From Reyranella sp. (GTDB lineage: Bacteria; Pseudomonadota; Alphaproteobacteria; Reyranellales; Reyranellaceae), in the NCBI RefSeq assembly GCF_030651995.1, contig NZ_JAUSBN010000021.1, positions 1-64,000 of the forward strand: a DNA stretch of 64,000 nucleotides, in the 5' to 3' direction. Below, piece after piece: positions 47,281 through 58,685 of the stretch. How positions within the stretch are numbered: position 1 is the first letter of the stretch; the number at the start of each line of letters is the position of its first letter. Under the pieces are notes generated by a model. It saw only the letters and a program-made list of their open reading frames with translations, was not told the DNA's origin and searched no databases. The position numbers and the translations under genes were made by a program.

Positions 47281-47412
47281 TCAAGGCAGACGCAGGCTCC
47301 TGACGCTCGCGTGCCCCTTGCGGCCGATCACCAGGTGATCGTGGATCGTGATGCCCAGCGCCCCGGCTGCCGCCGTGATCCCGCGCGTCATCCCGATGTC
47401 GTCGCGTCTGGA
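47281..47412 (-). pseudogene. radC: Remnant of radC, C-terminal 40 codons
   Basis: The minus strand reads [20 protein letters not shown] followed by [15 protein letters not shown] and a stop at 47281, which aligns with the end of the intact RadC at 51089 ([35 protein letters not shown]). The DNA match over about 120 nt is strong but far from identical, so the copies have diverged or came from different sources. It abuts the histidine kinase stop at 47413. The gap 47225-47280 before it holds nothing I recognise. Confidence 0.85.
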
Positions 47413-50151
<2,739 letters not shown>

Positions 50152-50185
50152 GGTCGTTGTTCCTCATGAATGGCTCGACTCACGG

Positions 50186-50551
50186 TTACGCTGCGAGCAT
50201 GGCTTCAATGGAGCTCTGAAGCTGATGATCCATGTATGGCTTTGGAAGAAAATGTGCGCCTTCGACAAACAGAGCTTTTGTCTTGTCGGTCAGGGAATTG
50301 CCTGTCGCGTAGAGCACACGCAATCTCGGCCGAAGCGTGATTGCCTCATGGGCAAGTTCAAAGCCGCCCAGCGGCGCTGACTTTAAGCGGATATCGGTAA
50401 AGAGCGCATCGAGATGCTGGGGGGAACGCACGAGGGAAAGCGCCTCGTCTACATCGCCGGCTGAAAAGGTCTGGTGCCCCAAGCCTTGGATCATCCCCTC
50501 CGCCAACATGCGGAGAAGTGCTTCGTCTTCAACGACGAGGATCACGGCCAT
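50186..50551 (-). CDS. Single-domain response regulator
   Basis: 121 residues, receiver domain only: acidic pocket Glu8/Asp9 (VVEDE), phospho-Asp53 (LFTDIRL), and Lys near 103 (LPKPY). There is no output domain, so it acts by protein contact or as a phosphate shuttle. It lies 34 nt upstream of the hybrid kinase on the same strand, surely its partner. Confidence 0.92.
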   Translation of the reverse strand: MAVILVVEDEALLRMLAEGMIQGLGHQTFSAGDVDEALSLVRSPQHLDALFTDIRLKSAPLGGFELAHEAITLRPRLRVLYATGNSLTDKTKALFVEGAHFLPKPYMDHQLQSSIEAMLAA

Positions 50552-51088
50552 TGCAATTTTCCGCCTCTATCTGGGCAGCGGACATAACTCGCACCGTCCT
50601 GCTGGTCTTGCGAACCGCGCCTGCGGTGGGTGCCCGTCGGGATTGTGTGAAAGCTACGGCTTGCCGCTCTTGCGGTCTGTCAGCGCCTAGTGGGCTGCCA
50701 TCGGTCCTCAAGACAAGGTAGAACCTTGGTCATGCCGACTCCGCCGTAGCAACAGCTGATGCGCCCTTGGGTTTGTCGAGTCCATATATATTCGGATAGA
50801 GGGAACTTCTCAGGTTCTGAGGCGTTCCTTCGCTGCCGGACATATTCTGTGTGTGCCGAAAGGCGTGTCCGCACCGACCAGCTGACGAAGTGACCTCCTT
50901 GAGGAGCCTCCTGCTGTCTGCCCGCGCCGACGTGGTGGTCGACCGAGCGGCTGTATTGTTTGCTCGGGCGGCTGCGGTCTTCCTGCCGTGACTGGGGCGG
51001 TGTCGTAGGCCCGACACCCAGGGGGCCTGCGGCGCCACCGTCAGCAGAGAATCGGCCCGGCCGGGGACAACCCGTTGACGCTCCATGG
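50552..51088. other. Long gene-free stretch between response regulator and radC
   Basis: 537 nt with no coding frame I can support. It contains a CAAGGT-AGA-ACCTTG palindrome (50714-50728) and the EcfG-like promoter described next, plus a small CTCCTTGAGGAG hairpin near 50899. It may hold a promoter for the receiver/kinase pair and possibly a small RNA. Confidence 0.55.
50802..50826 (+). promoter_or_regulatory. EcfG-type general stress promoter candidate
   Basis: GGAAC (50802-50806), a spacer of exactly 16 nt, then CGTT (50823-50826): the consensus of alphaproteobacterial EcfG promoters. The site is half-palindromic, and its complement reads GGAAC-N16-AGTT pointing to the receiver/kinase genes. 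No gene follows on the plus strand before radC, so a small RNA or the reverse direction may be the real output. Confidence 0.4.
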
Positions 51089-52063
51089 TCAGAGCAGCCC
51101 CAGACTCCTGAAGCTCGCGTGCCCCTTGCGGCCGATCACCAGGTGGTCGTGGATGGTGATGCCCAGCGCCTCAGACGCCGTCTTGATCTCGCGCGTCATC
51201 TCGATGTCGTCGCGGCTGGGCTTGGGATCGCCGCTCGGGTGGTTGTGCACCAGGATCAGCGCGGCGGCATTCAAGGCAAGGGCGCGCTTCACCACCTCGC
51301 GCGGATAGACCGGCGTGTGGTCGATGGTGCCGCGCTGCTGCACCTCGTCGGCGATCAGCACGTTCTTGCGGTCGAGGAAGAGGATGCGGAACTGCTCGGT
51401 CTTCTCGTGCGCGAGCGCCGCATGGCAATAGTCGATGAGCTGCTGCCAGTTGGTCAGCACCGGCATGTCCTTGACCTTGCGCTCGGCCAGTCGCCGCCCG
51501 ACCTCGCGCATCGCCTTGAAGTGGACCAGCGTGCGCTGGTCGATCTCGAATTCGCGCAGCTGCGCCGGTTCGGCGGCGAACACGTCGCCCAGAGTGCCGA
51601 ACCGCTCCAGCAGCGCCTTGGCCATCGGCTTGGTGTCGATCCGCTCGATCGAATAGAAGAGCAGCAGCTCCAGCAGCTCGTAGTCGGCCAGCGGCTCGAC
51701 GCCGGCCTTCAGCACGCGCTCGCGCACCCGGCCGCGATGGCCGTGATAGTGCGGCTTGGGCGGCGCCGTCTCGCCGCTGTTGTGGCCGGTCGATGCTGCC
51801 GGTGCCGCTTCCAGGGCGGCGGCCAGCCGGGTGGTGGGATCCTCGCCCGCGAAGTCCCAGCATTGGTCCAGCCGGTTCCAGATGCCGCCGGCCTCGCGCA
51901 GCAGGATCCGGTGAGGCAGGGTGTTGCCGCTCACCCGCCACAGGCCGTCGGACGATTGCAGCCGGAGCCCCTGGGCCAGCAGCGTCAACAGCGCCGAGTC
52001 GTCGGGACCCGCTGCGGGAGGGGACGCCTCGACGGGCTTGAGGTGAGAGCGACTCTTTGCCAT
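51089..52063 (-). CDS. radC: RadC family JAB/MPN protein with N-terminal extension
   Basis: 324 residues, about 80-100 longer than usual. The RadC part starts near HYHGHRGRVRERV with the helix-hairpin-helix region, and the metalloprotease site HNHPSGDPKPSRDD is intact (His, His, Ser, Asp). The extra N-terminal piece (about 20-90) has LRLQSSDGLWRVSGNTLPHR then LLREAGGIWNRLDQCWDF, a small Trp-rich module resembling 'L...GGxW' modules. Start ATG 52063 is preferred; 52132 adds 23 poor residues. RadC function is unsettled. Confidence 0.9.
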   Translation of the reverse strand: MAKSRSHLKPVEASPPAAGPDDSALLTLLAQGLRLQSSDGLWRVSGNTLPHRILLREAGGIWNRLDQCWDFAGEDPTTRLAAALEAAPAASTGHNSGETAPPKPHYHGHRGRVRERVLKAGVEPLADYELLELLLFYSIERIDTKPMAKALLERFGTLGDVFAAEPAQLREFEIDQRTLVHFKAMREVGRRLAERKVKDMPVLTNWQQLIDYCHAALAHEKTEQFRILFLDRKNVLIADEVQQRGTIDHTPVYPREVVKRALALNAAALILVHNHPSGDPKPSRDDIEMTREIKTASEALGITIHDHLVIGRKGHASFRSLGLL

Positions 52064-52130
52064 GCCGCGCAACCTTGCCGGGTGAGCAAGGCAAAATCGC
52101 GGCGACCGAAGCTTGTGATACGATGCAGGC

Positions 52131-53561
52131 ATGTCCGACCCAGAGCACCCGGCGACACTGCTCGCCGAGATCGATGCGGCCTCTGCCGCTTTCGCCGAAC
52201 AGGAACGGATTCCGGGGCTTGCCCTGGGGATCGTGCAGGAGGGCCGCCTCGTCCATGCGACGACGGTTGGCCTTGCCGACCGTGAAGCCGGGCGTCACGT
52301 GGAGGTGGGAACCGCCTTCCGCATCGCCTCGATGACCAAGAACATGACGGCGCTGGCCATCCTGTCGCTGCGCGACCGGGGATGGCTGCAGCTCGACGCG
52401 CCGCTGGCCCACTACGTGCCGCAGTTCGCAGCGGTGAAACCGGCCACACTCGACAGCGCGCCGGTCACGGTGCGCCACCTGCTGACGCACACCGCGGGCT
52501 TCGTCACCGACGACCCGTGGGGCGACCGCGTGCTGGGCCTGTCGCCGGCGGAACTCGACACGGTGATTACCACCGGCCATCTGTTCGCCCGCCCGCCCGG
52601 TCTCGCCTTCGAGTACAGCAACCTGGGCTACGCGCTGCTGGGGCGCGTGCTGACCAACGTGAGCGGCGAGCCCTACCAGGCCTATATGCGACGCACCTTC
52701 CTGGAGCCGCTCGGCATGGCGCACACGACGTTCGATGCGCCGGCCGCCGCTTCGCGCGGGGACTATGCCTTCGGCTATCGCCTCGACGGCGAGACCTGGT
52801 CGCGCGAGCGGATCGAGCCGGACGGCGAGGTCGGCGCCATGGGCGGCCTGGCCACCACCGTGCCCGACTATGCGCGCTACGTGTCGTTTCTGCTGAGTGC
52901 CTGGCCGGCGCGCGACGCGCCCGAGTCCGGCCCGGCGCGCCGCTCGAGCGTGCGGGAGATGGTGCTGTGGCACGCGCCACCCTTTGTGCCCGAGACGGCG
53001 CCTGGCGCCCGCGGCGGACAGCCCAGCGCCTATGGTTATGGTCTCACCCATTCGACCGACGCGCTGCTCGGCATGCGGATCCATCACGCCGGCGGCCTGC
53101 CAGGCTACGGCTCGCATGTGCTGATGCTGCCGGAGCGCGGCTGGGGCGTCTTCGCGTTCGGCAACCGCACCTATGCCCCGATGTCGCGCCTGACGCTCGA
53201 CGTCGCGGAGAGGCTGCACGCCGCCTCGCCGCCACCCGCTCTCGCGGACCCGTCGCCGGCGCTGCTGCGCGCGGTAAACGCGGTCGTCGCGGCTTATGCA
53301 TCGGGAAGTATCGAGGGCGGCGACCGGCCGTTCGCGGTGAACTTCCTGCTCGACACGCCGGCATCCCTGCGTGACGCCGAACTCGCGTCGCTGAAGCAGC
53401 GGCTCGGCGAAGGGCGGCTCGAGCGCATCGAGCCGATCCACGCGCTGGCAGGCCGCTTCGTGCTGGCCTGCGCGAAAGGCCGCCTGAACGGCACCGTCAC
53501 CCTGTCGCCCGAAGCGGACACGGGCATCCAGAAGCTGGTGCTCTCGGCCGGCAGCGTCTGA
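52131..53561 (+). CDS. Serine hydrolase, beta-lactamase/AmpC fold
   Basis: 476 residues. The active-site set of class C/penicillin-binding folds is present: Ser-x-x-Lys in IASMTKNM, Tyr-x-Asn in FEYSNLGYALLG, and HAG in IHHAGGLPGYGS. It lacks a signal peptide, so it is cytoplasmic or exported another way. Family members are esterases, D-aminopeptidases or carboxypeptidases; the substrate is not evident. It diverges from radC, the ATG being 67 nt from radC's start. Confidence 0.85.
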   Translation: MSDPEHPATLLAEIDAASAAFAEQERIPGLALGIVQEGRLVHATTVGLADREAGRHVEVGTAFRIASMTKNMTALAILSLRDRGWLQLDAPLAHYVPQFAAVKPATLDSAPVTVRHLLTHTAGFVTDDPWGDRVLGLSPAELDTVITTGHLFARPPGLAFEYSNLGYALLGRVLTNVSGEPYQAYMRRTFLEPLGMAHTTFDAPAAASRGDYAFGYRLDGETWSRERIEPDGEVGAMGGLATTVPDYARYVSFLLSAWPARDAPESGPARRSSVREMVLWHAPPFVPETAPGARGGQPSAYGYGLTHSTDALLGMRIHHAGGLPGYGSHVLMLPERGWGVFAFGNRTYAPMSRLTLDVAERLHAASPPPALADPSPALLRAVNAVVAAYASGSIEGGDRPFAVNFLLDTPASLRDAELASLKQRLGEGRLERIEPIHALAGRFVLACAKGRLNGTVTLSPEADTGIQKLVLSAGSV

Positions 53562-53567
53562 CGGCGC

Positions 53568-56500
53568 TCAGTCGCCCGCCAGCACTGCTGGTACCGTCCC
53601 GGCCACCCACGTCGCGACGTCGCCGAGCTTAACGGCCCGGAGCGTCGTGGCCTTCGGGTCGGCACGCGCGAAATCGTACTTCTGGACGATCGCCGCGCCC
53701 TGGGCGGAGACACCGCTCACCAGGAGATCCGCACCGGTCGTCGTGCTGGTCGCTGCCACCCGCACGCCGGCCGTGCCTTCGAAGGGCGTGAAGGCGGCGA
53801 TCTCGCGGAACGCCGCGCCGTGCCCGTGATGGACCGGGCTGTGCAGGTACATGGAAGGGCCGCCATCGAGCGCCGATCCGCTCGAGTAGACCTTCACCTG
53901 CGCCTCGTCGGCCAGCCGGCCGACGACGATGCGCTTGGCGCCGCCGAGAGTGCCGGCCAGCCAGCCGGTCGCCAGCGACACGCCACCGCGATAGTCGTCG
54001 CCGAACGGCTGGAAGCTGGCGGTCATGCCGGGCTGGGGCGACGTGACGGGCGAATCGCCGATCTGGTTCAGCAGCGGGAAGACGAAGACCTTCACCTCGG
54101 ACACGCTGCCGGGGCCGGGGGCTGCGACGATGCTGTTGCGGCCGGTCGAGAAGTCCACGAAGCCGGTCGTGAGGGAGACCCCCGAGGACTCGCCGGCATG
54201 GGGCGCAAATGAGGTGAAGAGCGGCGGGACGGTGCCGGGCCTGGGCAGCTTCGCGCCATAGATCTTGATCTCGCTGGCGATGCCGGGGCCCGAGCCGACG
54301 ATGATGTTGTCCGACGTCGCGCCGTCGATCTGCGCCGCGGCCACGCTGACTCCGCCGCGCGCATCGGCGCCGAAGGCCTGGAAGCGTGCCAGCTCGCTGG
54401 AAAAGGCTGGTTTGCCCGGCTTCGCGGCGCCCGCGTAGGCGACGACGTCCGGTGCATGGTCCTGGCCGGCGCCGACCACGAGGTCGAGTACCCCGTCGCC
54501 GTCGAGATCGCCCAGCGCGACGCTGACGGGACCTTCATGGCCGGGAAACGGCGTGACGGTGGCCAACAGCCTGTCGCCGTTGGCGTCGAGTACGCGCACG
54601 GTGGTGGGCTTGCCGCCACCACCCGGCACCACGACAGCATAGGCCGAGACGGCGGGGATCACGTTGACCAGCGCCATCAGCCCGTTGTCCTCGTGGTTGA
54701 GGCGGTGGCAGTGCATCACGTAGAGGCCGATGAAGTCGTCGAAGCGGGTGCGCATCGCCATGTAGCCGGGCTGCACGACGGTCTCGTCCGGCATCATCAC
54801 GGGCGCCGGCACGTTGGCATTGTCGACGAAGAATTTGTCGGGGCCGGTGCGCAGGCCGGTGGTCGGGTCGTGATAGGCCGTCACCTGGAAGTCGTTGACG
54901 TGCACGTGGATCGGGTGCTCGTCGTTGTTGCGGTTGATGAACTGCCACTCCTCGATCGAACCCAGCCGCGGCTGCACCAGGGGCATGTTGGGGAAGGCGG
55001 CGCCGTCGAAGGCGTAGGTGAAGGACTTGGCGTCGGACTTGCTCACGAGGTCGTTCAGGAACCCGCCGTTGATGATGATCTTGCGCGTGACGTCGGGCGT
55101 CGCGCGTGACAGGTCGACGAAGGGCGTCCGCCCGCGCAAACGCTGGCCCTTGGGGAAGGGCACCGTCACGCCGGGCGCCGATCCCTGTGGGGCCGTCGCG
55201 TGCGCCAGCACCTGCGTCGGGAACACGAAGAAGCCATCGGCATAGCTGATCGCAGAGGGCAGCACGGTGAGGCTGCCCAGCACCGCCGGCGGCTTGTCGG
55301 TGCCGTCGTTGGTGTAGAGGATCCCGGGCATGGTCATCGTCCGGGCGCCACCACCGCGGTCCGGCATCTCCAGGACGAGATCGCCGCGGGCCGGCATCGT
55401 GACGGCGATGGCGAAGCGGCTGGCCGGCGGGATCAGCAGCCGCGTGCCGCCATGGGTCGGCGGATGCTCGACGGCCCCGTAGGGCTCGCCATCCTGGCCG
55501 ACGAGGGCGATCGGCGGATGCCGGCCGGTTGCCGTCTCGGTGAGCTGCACGGTGATGTAGGCGATGTCGCTCACGTTGGAGAGCACCCAGATCTCGGTCT
55601 GGCCGGGCCTGCTCTTGATCACCGGCTGGAACTGGCCGTTCACCGTGAACTGCAGGTCGCGCTTGTCGTCCGGCAGGGCGGGATCGGCCGGCATGTCGAG
55701 GTCGGTCCGCCCGTCCGCCGCCGTGAAGCTCATCAGGTTCGTCGGAATGTACTGGAACGCGCCGCGCCGGTTGTTGATCGACAGCGGGCCGGCGTACCAG
55801 ACCGTCGCGTATCTCGTGCCCTTGCTGGTCTGGTCGAAATTGACCGGCGTCATGAGGGGCCGATAGGTGCCCTTGGCGAGTTCGCCGTCCCGGGGCGGCA
55901 CGATCGTGCTGACGAATTGCGGCCAGTAGGGATTGTTGAGCTGGGCGCTGCCGCCGGCCCGGTCGAACACGTAATTGTACTGCAGCGTCATGGTGCGGAC
56001 CGGGAGACGCTTCTCGGCGACGACCGGCAGGCCGCCGTCGAGGCGGCCGATCGCCAGCAGGCCAACCATGCCGAAGTAGACATGAGCGGCGGTCAGCATG
56101 TGCAGATGGCTGTGATACCAGTAGGCGCCTTGCGGATGTTCCTTCGGGATGTCGTAGGTGTAGGTGTTGGAGGTGCCTGCGGGCATGTGCAGCATGACAT
56201 TGTCCGCGTTGCCCTTGGGACTGACATGCAGGCCGTGCGTGTGCAGGTTGAGTGGCGATTCCCGGAGCTGCTCGGGATAGAGCGGAACGGTCTTTCCGAC
56301 GGCCGTGTAGGCCGGATCGTAGAAGTCGCGAATGGTGAGGCCGCTCAGGCCGTTCTCGAAATGCACGATCAGGCGCTCGCCGGGGAAGACCTGCAGGGTG
56401 GGCGCGGGATAGAGATTCCTGCCTTCCCGGCTTCCGTTGGATGCCATACCGCGCACCAGCTGATAGTCGAGCAGCAGGAAATTCTTCACCGGCCGCGCCA

Positions 56501-56717
56501 CGGTATCGAGCTTCACCTCGCCCTGGCGCGCGGTCAGCCGGACCTCGAGCACGCCGTCTCTGGAAGTGAGGGTGACCGGCTCGCGAAGCTCGGGTCGTGT
56601 GGGCGGGCGAGGGATACTGGCGGCGGTCTGGGCAAGCGAGTCCCGGCCCGTTGCACCCAGCATCGACACGGCTGCACCCGCGCCGACCAGAAGTCCGCGT
56701 CTCTTGAACTTGTTCAT
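53568..56717 (-). CDS. Multicopper oxidase fused to FG-GAP-like repeats
   Basis: 1049 residues. N-terminal twin-arginine signal (KRRGLLVGAGAA). Three cupredoxin domains cover about 40-690 with all four copper motifs: LHTHG (His159, His161), YHSHLHM (His202-206), HPIHVH near 595, and HCHRLNHEDNGLM near 665, so T1, T2 and T3 sites look complete. A C-terminal part of about 350 residues carries repeated VALGDLDGDGVLDLVVGAG-like FG-GAP strands, an integrin-type beta propeller. It may oxidise metals or phenols in the periplasm or at the surface. Convergent with the serine hydrolase gene. Confidence 0.85.
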   Translation of the reverse strand: MNKFKRRGLLVGAGAAVSMLGATGRDSLAQTAASIPRPPTRPELREPVTLTSRDGVLEVRLTARQGEVKLDTVARPVKNFLLLDYQLVRGMASNGSREGRNLYPAPTLQVFPGERLIVHFENGLSGLTIRDFYDPAYTAVGKTVPLYPEQLRESPLNLHTHGLHVSPKGNADNVMLHMPAGTSNTYTYDIPKEHPQGAYWYHSHLHMLTAAHVYFGMVGLLAIGRLDGGLPVVAEKRLPVRTMTLQYNYVFDRAGGSAQLNNPYWPQFVSTIVPPRDGELAKGTYRPLMTPVNFDQTSKGTRYATVWYAGPLSINNRRGAFQYIPTNLMSFTAADGRTDLDMPADPALPDDKRDLQFTVNGQFQPVIKSRPGQTEIWVLSNVSDIAYITVQLTETATGRHPPIALVGQDGEPYGAVEHPPTHGGTRLLIPPASRFAIAVTMPARGDLVLEMPDRGGGARTMTMPGILYTNDGTDKPPAVLGSLTVLPSAISYADGFFVFPTQVLAHATAPQGSAPGVTVPFPKGQRLRGRTPFVDLSRATPDVTRKIIINGGFLNDLVSKSDAKSFTYAFDGAAFPNMPLVQPRLGSIEEWQFINRNNDEHPIHVHVNDFQVTAYHDPTTGLRTGPDKFFVDNANVPAPVMMPDETVVQPGYMAMRTRFDDFIGLYVMHCHRLNHEDNGLMALVNVIPAVSAYAVVVPGGGGKPTTVRVLDANGDRLLATVTPFPGHEGPVSVALGDLDGDGVLDLVVGAGQDHAPDVVAYAGAAKPGKPAFSSELARFQAFGADARGGVSVAAAQIDGATSDNIIVGSGPGIASEIKIYGAKLPRPGTVPPLFTSFAPHAGESSGVSLTTGFVDFSTGRNSIVAAPGPGSVSEVKVFVFPLLNQIGDSPVTSPQPGMTASFQPFGDDYRGGVSLATGWLAGTLGGAKRIVVGRLADEAQVKVYSSGSALDGGPSMYLHSPVHHGHGAAFREIAAFTPFEGTAGVRVAATSTTTGADLLVSGVSAQGAAIVQKYDFARADPKATTLRAVKLGDVATWVAGTVPAVLAGD

Positions 56718-56786
56718 CGAGCCCCCTGGCGGGGATGCTAGGTTGCCCGACGGGGCCCGGCAATCAAAGGCGTCGGGTCGGCGTCG

Positions 56787-57659
56787 TTACGCCGGCGTCG
56801 CCTGCAGGGTCGGCGTTTCGGTCAGGTCGTAGGGTGGCCTGGCCAGTTCCTTCGGCGACAGCGTGAAGAACTCGACACCGGTTTCGGTGATGCCCACCGA
56901 ATGCTCGAATTGGGCGGAGAGCTGCTTGTCGCGGGTCACTGCGGTCCAGCCGTCGCTCAGGACCTTCACCTGCCAGGTGCCGGCATTCACCATCGGCTCG
57001 ACGGTGAAGAACATGCCGGGCTTCAGCACCGGGCCGGTGCCCTTCTTGCCGTAGTGCAGGATGTTCGGCGCATCGTGGAAGATGCGGCCGAGCCCGTGGC
57101 CCGAGAAGTCGCGCACGACCGAGAAGCGCTGCGCCTCGACATAGGACTGGATGGCAAAGCCGATGTCGCCGACATGGCCGCCGGGCTTGGCGGCGGCGAT
57201 GCCACGCATCATCGCCTCGTAGGTGACGTCGCACAGGCGCCGGGCCTTAACGCCGACATCGCCCGCGTAATACATGCGGCTGGTGTCGCCGTACCAGCCG
57301 TCGAGGATGACGGTGACGTCGATGTTGACGATGTCGCCATTTTGCAGCCGCTTGTCCGACGGGATGCCATGGCAGACGACGTGGTTGATCGAGGTGCAGA
57401 TCGACTTGGGGAAGCCGCGATAGTTCAGCGGGGCGGGGATCGCCTTGTGATCGAGGATGAACTCGTGGCAGAGCCGGTCGAGTTCTTCCGTCATCACGCC
57501 CGGCTGGACGTAGGGCGTAATGAAGTCGAGCGTCTCGGCGGCCAGCCGGCCGGCGCGGCGCATGCCGGTGAAGCCTTCGGGTCCATGCAGCTTGATGGTG
57601 CGCTCGTCGCGGCGCCAATAGTCGGCGCTGTCGTCGACGATTTCGCGTGAATTGGTCAT
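56787..57659 (-). CDS. map: Methionine aminopeptidase, type I
   Basis: 290 residues with an N-terminal extension of about 30. Cuts the initiator Met from nascent proteins. The metal-ligand set is visible: DVTVILDGWYGDTSR (two Asp), FSGHGLGRIFHD (His), VEPMV (Glu) and QFEHSVGITETGVEF (Glu), with the catalytic His in VCHGIPS. No operon partner; it diverges from the CinA-like gene with 113 nt between starts. Confidence 0.94.
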   Translation of the reverse strand: MTNSREIVDDSADYWRRDERTIKLHGPEGFTGMRRAGRLAAETLDFITPYVQPGVMTEELDRLCHEFILDHKAIPAPLNYRGFPKSICTSINHVVCHGIPSDKRLQNGDIVNIDVTVILDGWYGDTSRMYYAGDVGVKARRLCDVTYEAMMRGIAAAKPGGHVGDIGFAIQSYVEAQRFSVVRDFSGHGLGRIFHDAPNILHYGKKGTGPVLKPGMFFTVEPMVNAGTWQVKVLSDGWTAVTRDKQLSAQFEHSVGITETGVEFFTLSPKELARPPYDLTETPTLQATPA

Positions 57660-57772
57660 GTGCCTTATTTGGCATGCGATACGAGCGGTAACAAGGCCGG
57701 GACCGCGGCTTGGCCCACCAGCCGGGGTCCGCTAGGGTCCTGAAACCAAACGAAATTCAACGCAGGCATTGC

Positions 57773-58534
57773 ATGTTAGACCCGGCAAAAATCGTCACCG
57801 CCTGCATCCTCGTGATCGGCAACGAGATTCTGAGCGGCCGCACCCGCGATTCCAACATCCAGTATCTCGCCACCGAACTCGGCAAGCTCGGCGTCCGGGT
57901 CATGGAGGCCCGGATCGTTCCCGACATCGAAGCGACCGTGGTGGCGACCCTGAACGAGGTTCGGGCGAAGTTCGATTACGTCTTCACCACCGGCGGGATC
58001 GGCCCGACCCATGACGACATCACGGCGGACTGCATCGCCAAGGCGTTCGGCGTGGGGATTTCGGAGCATCCCGAGGCGGTGGCCCGCATGACCCGGCATT
58101 ACGGGGATCCGGCGCTGTTCACGCCGGCGCGGCGGCGCATGGCGCGCGTCCCGCATGGCGGCGTGCTGGTCGACAATCCGGTTTCGGTCGCGCCTGGCTT
58201 CCAGATGGAGAACGTCTTCACCTTCGCCGGCATCCCCAAGGTCGCCGAGGCGATGTTCCAGTCGATGAAGCACCGGCTGGTCGGCGGCACGCCCGTCCTC
58301 TCACGCACCGTGCGGACCAATCTGGCCGAAGGCATCATCGCCGAACCGCTGGGCGCGCTGCAGAAGCGTTACGAGGATATCGACATCGGCTCGTACCCGG
58401 CCTTCCGCAACGGCAAGCCCAGCGTCTCGCTGGTCCTGCGCGGCACGGATGATGCAAGGCTCGCCGTGGCGGTGGTCGAGCTGATGGCGACCATCCGCGA
58501 CATGAACGGCGAGGCCGAGGAGTTCCTGACCTGA
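57773..58534 (+). CDS. CinA-type molybdopterin-binding domain protein
   Basis: 253 residues, only the MoCF/CinA N-terminal domain, without the C-terminal nicotinamide-nucleotide deamidase part. Blocks: ILVIGNEILSGRTRDSN, VFTTGGIGPTHDDIT, GFQMENVFTFAGIP. Full CinA removes pyrophosphate from ADP-ribose or acts in NAD recycling; stand-alone forms are common in alphaproteobacteria. ATG at 57773 fits the domain start; the earlier one adds a poor stretch. Confidence 0.85.
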   Translation: MLDPAKIVTACILVIGNEILSGRTRDSNIQYLATELGKLGVRVMEARIVPDIEATVVATLNEVRAKFDYVFTTGGIGPTHDDITADCIAKAFGVGISEHPEAVARMTRHYGDPALFTPARRRMARVPHGGVLVDNPVSVAPGFQMENVFTFAGIPKVAEAMFQSMKHRLVGGTPVLSRTVRTNLAEGIIAEPLGALQKRYEDIDIGSYPAFRNGKPSVSLVLRGTDDARLAVAVVELMATIRDMNGEAEEFLT

Positions 58535-58558
58535 CGCAAGTAGATGAACGAGGAAGGC

Positions 58559-58659
58559 AAGGGTCCTTCGCTGCGCTCAGGATGACACCGTTGTGGGTAT
58601 TGGCGCAGTGCGCAGCCGACGACAAAACTGTCATCCTGAGCGCAGCGAAGGACCTTTCG
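58559..58659. repeat. Paired inverted repeat between CinA-like and AbrB-like genes
   Basis: Two inverted members, 58559-58588 (AAGGGTCCTTCGCTGCGCTC onwards) and 58630-58659 (GTCATCCTGAGCGCAGCGAA onwards), 41 nt apart with GCGCAGTGCGC between. Translated, the second reads CHPERSEGPF, the well-known peptide signature of such repeats, so any gene start here must lie after it. Confidence 0.75.
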
Positions 58660-58685
58660 CTTTGGTCCAAATCACGGCGAGGCGG

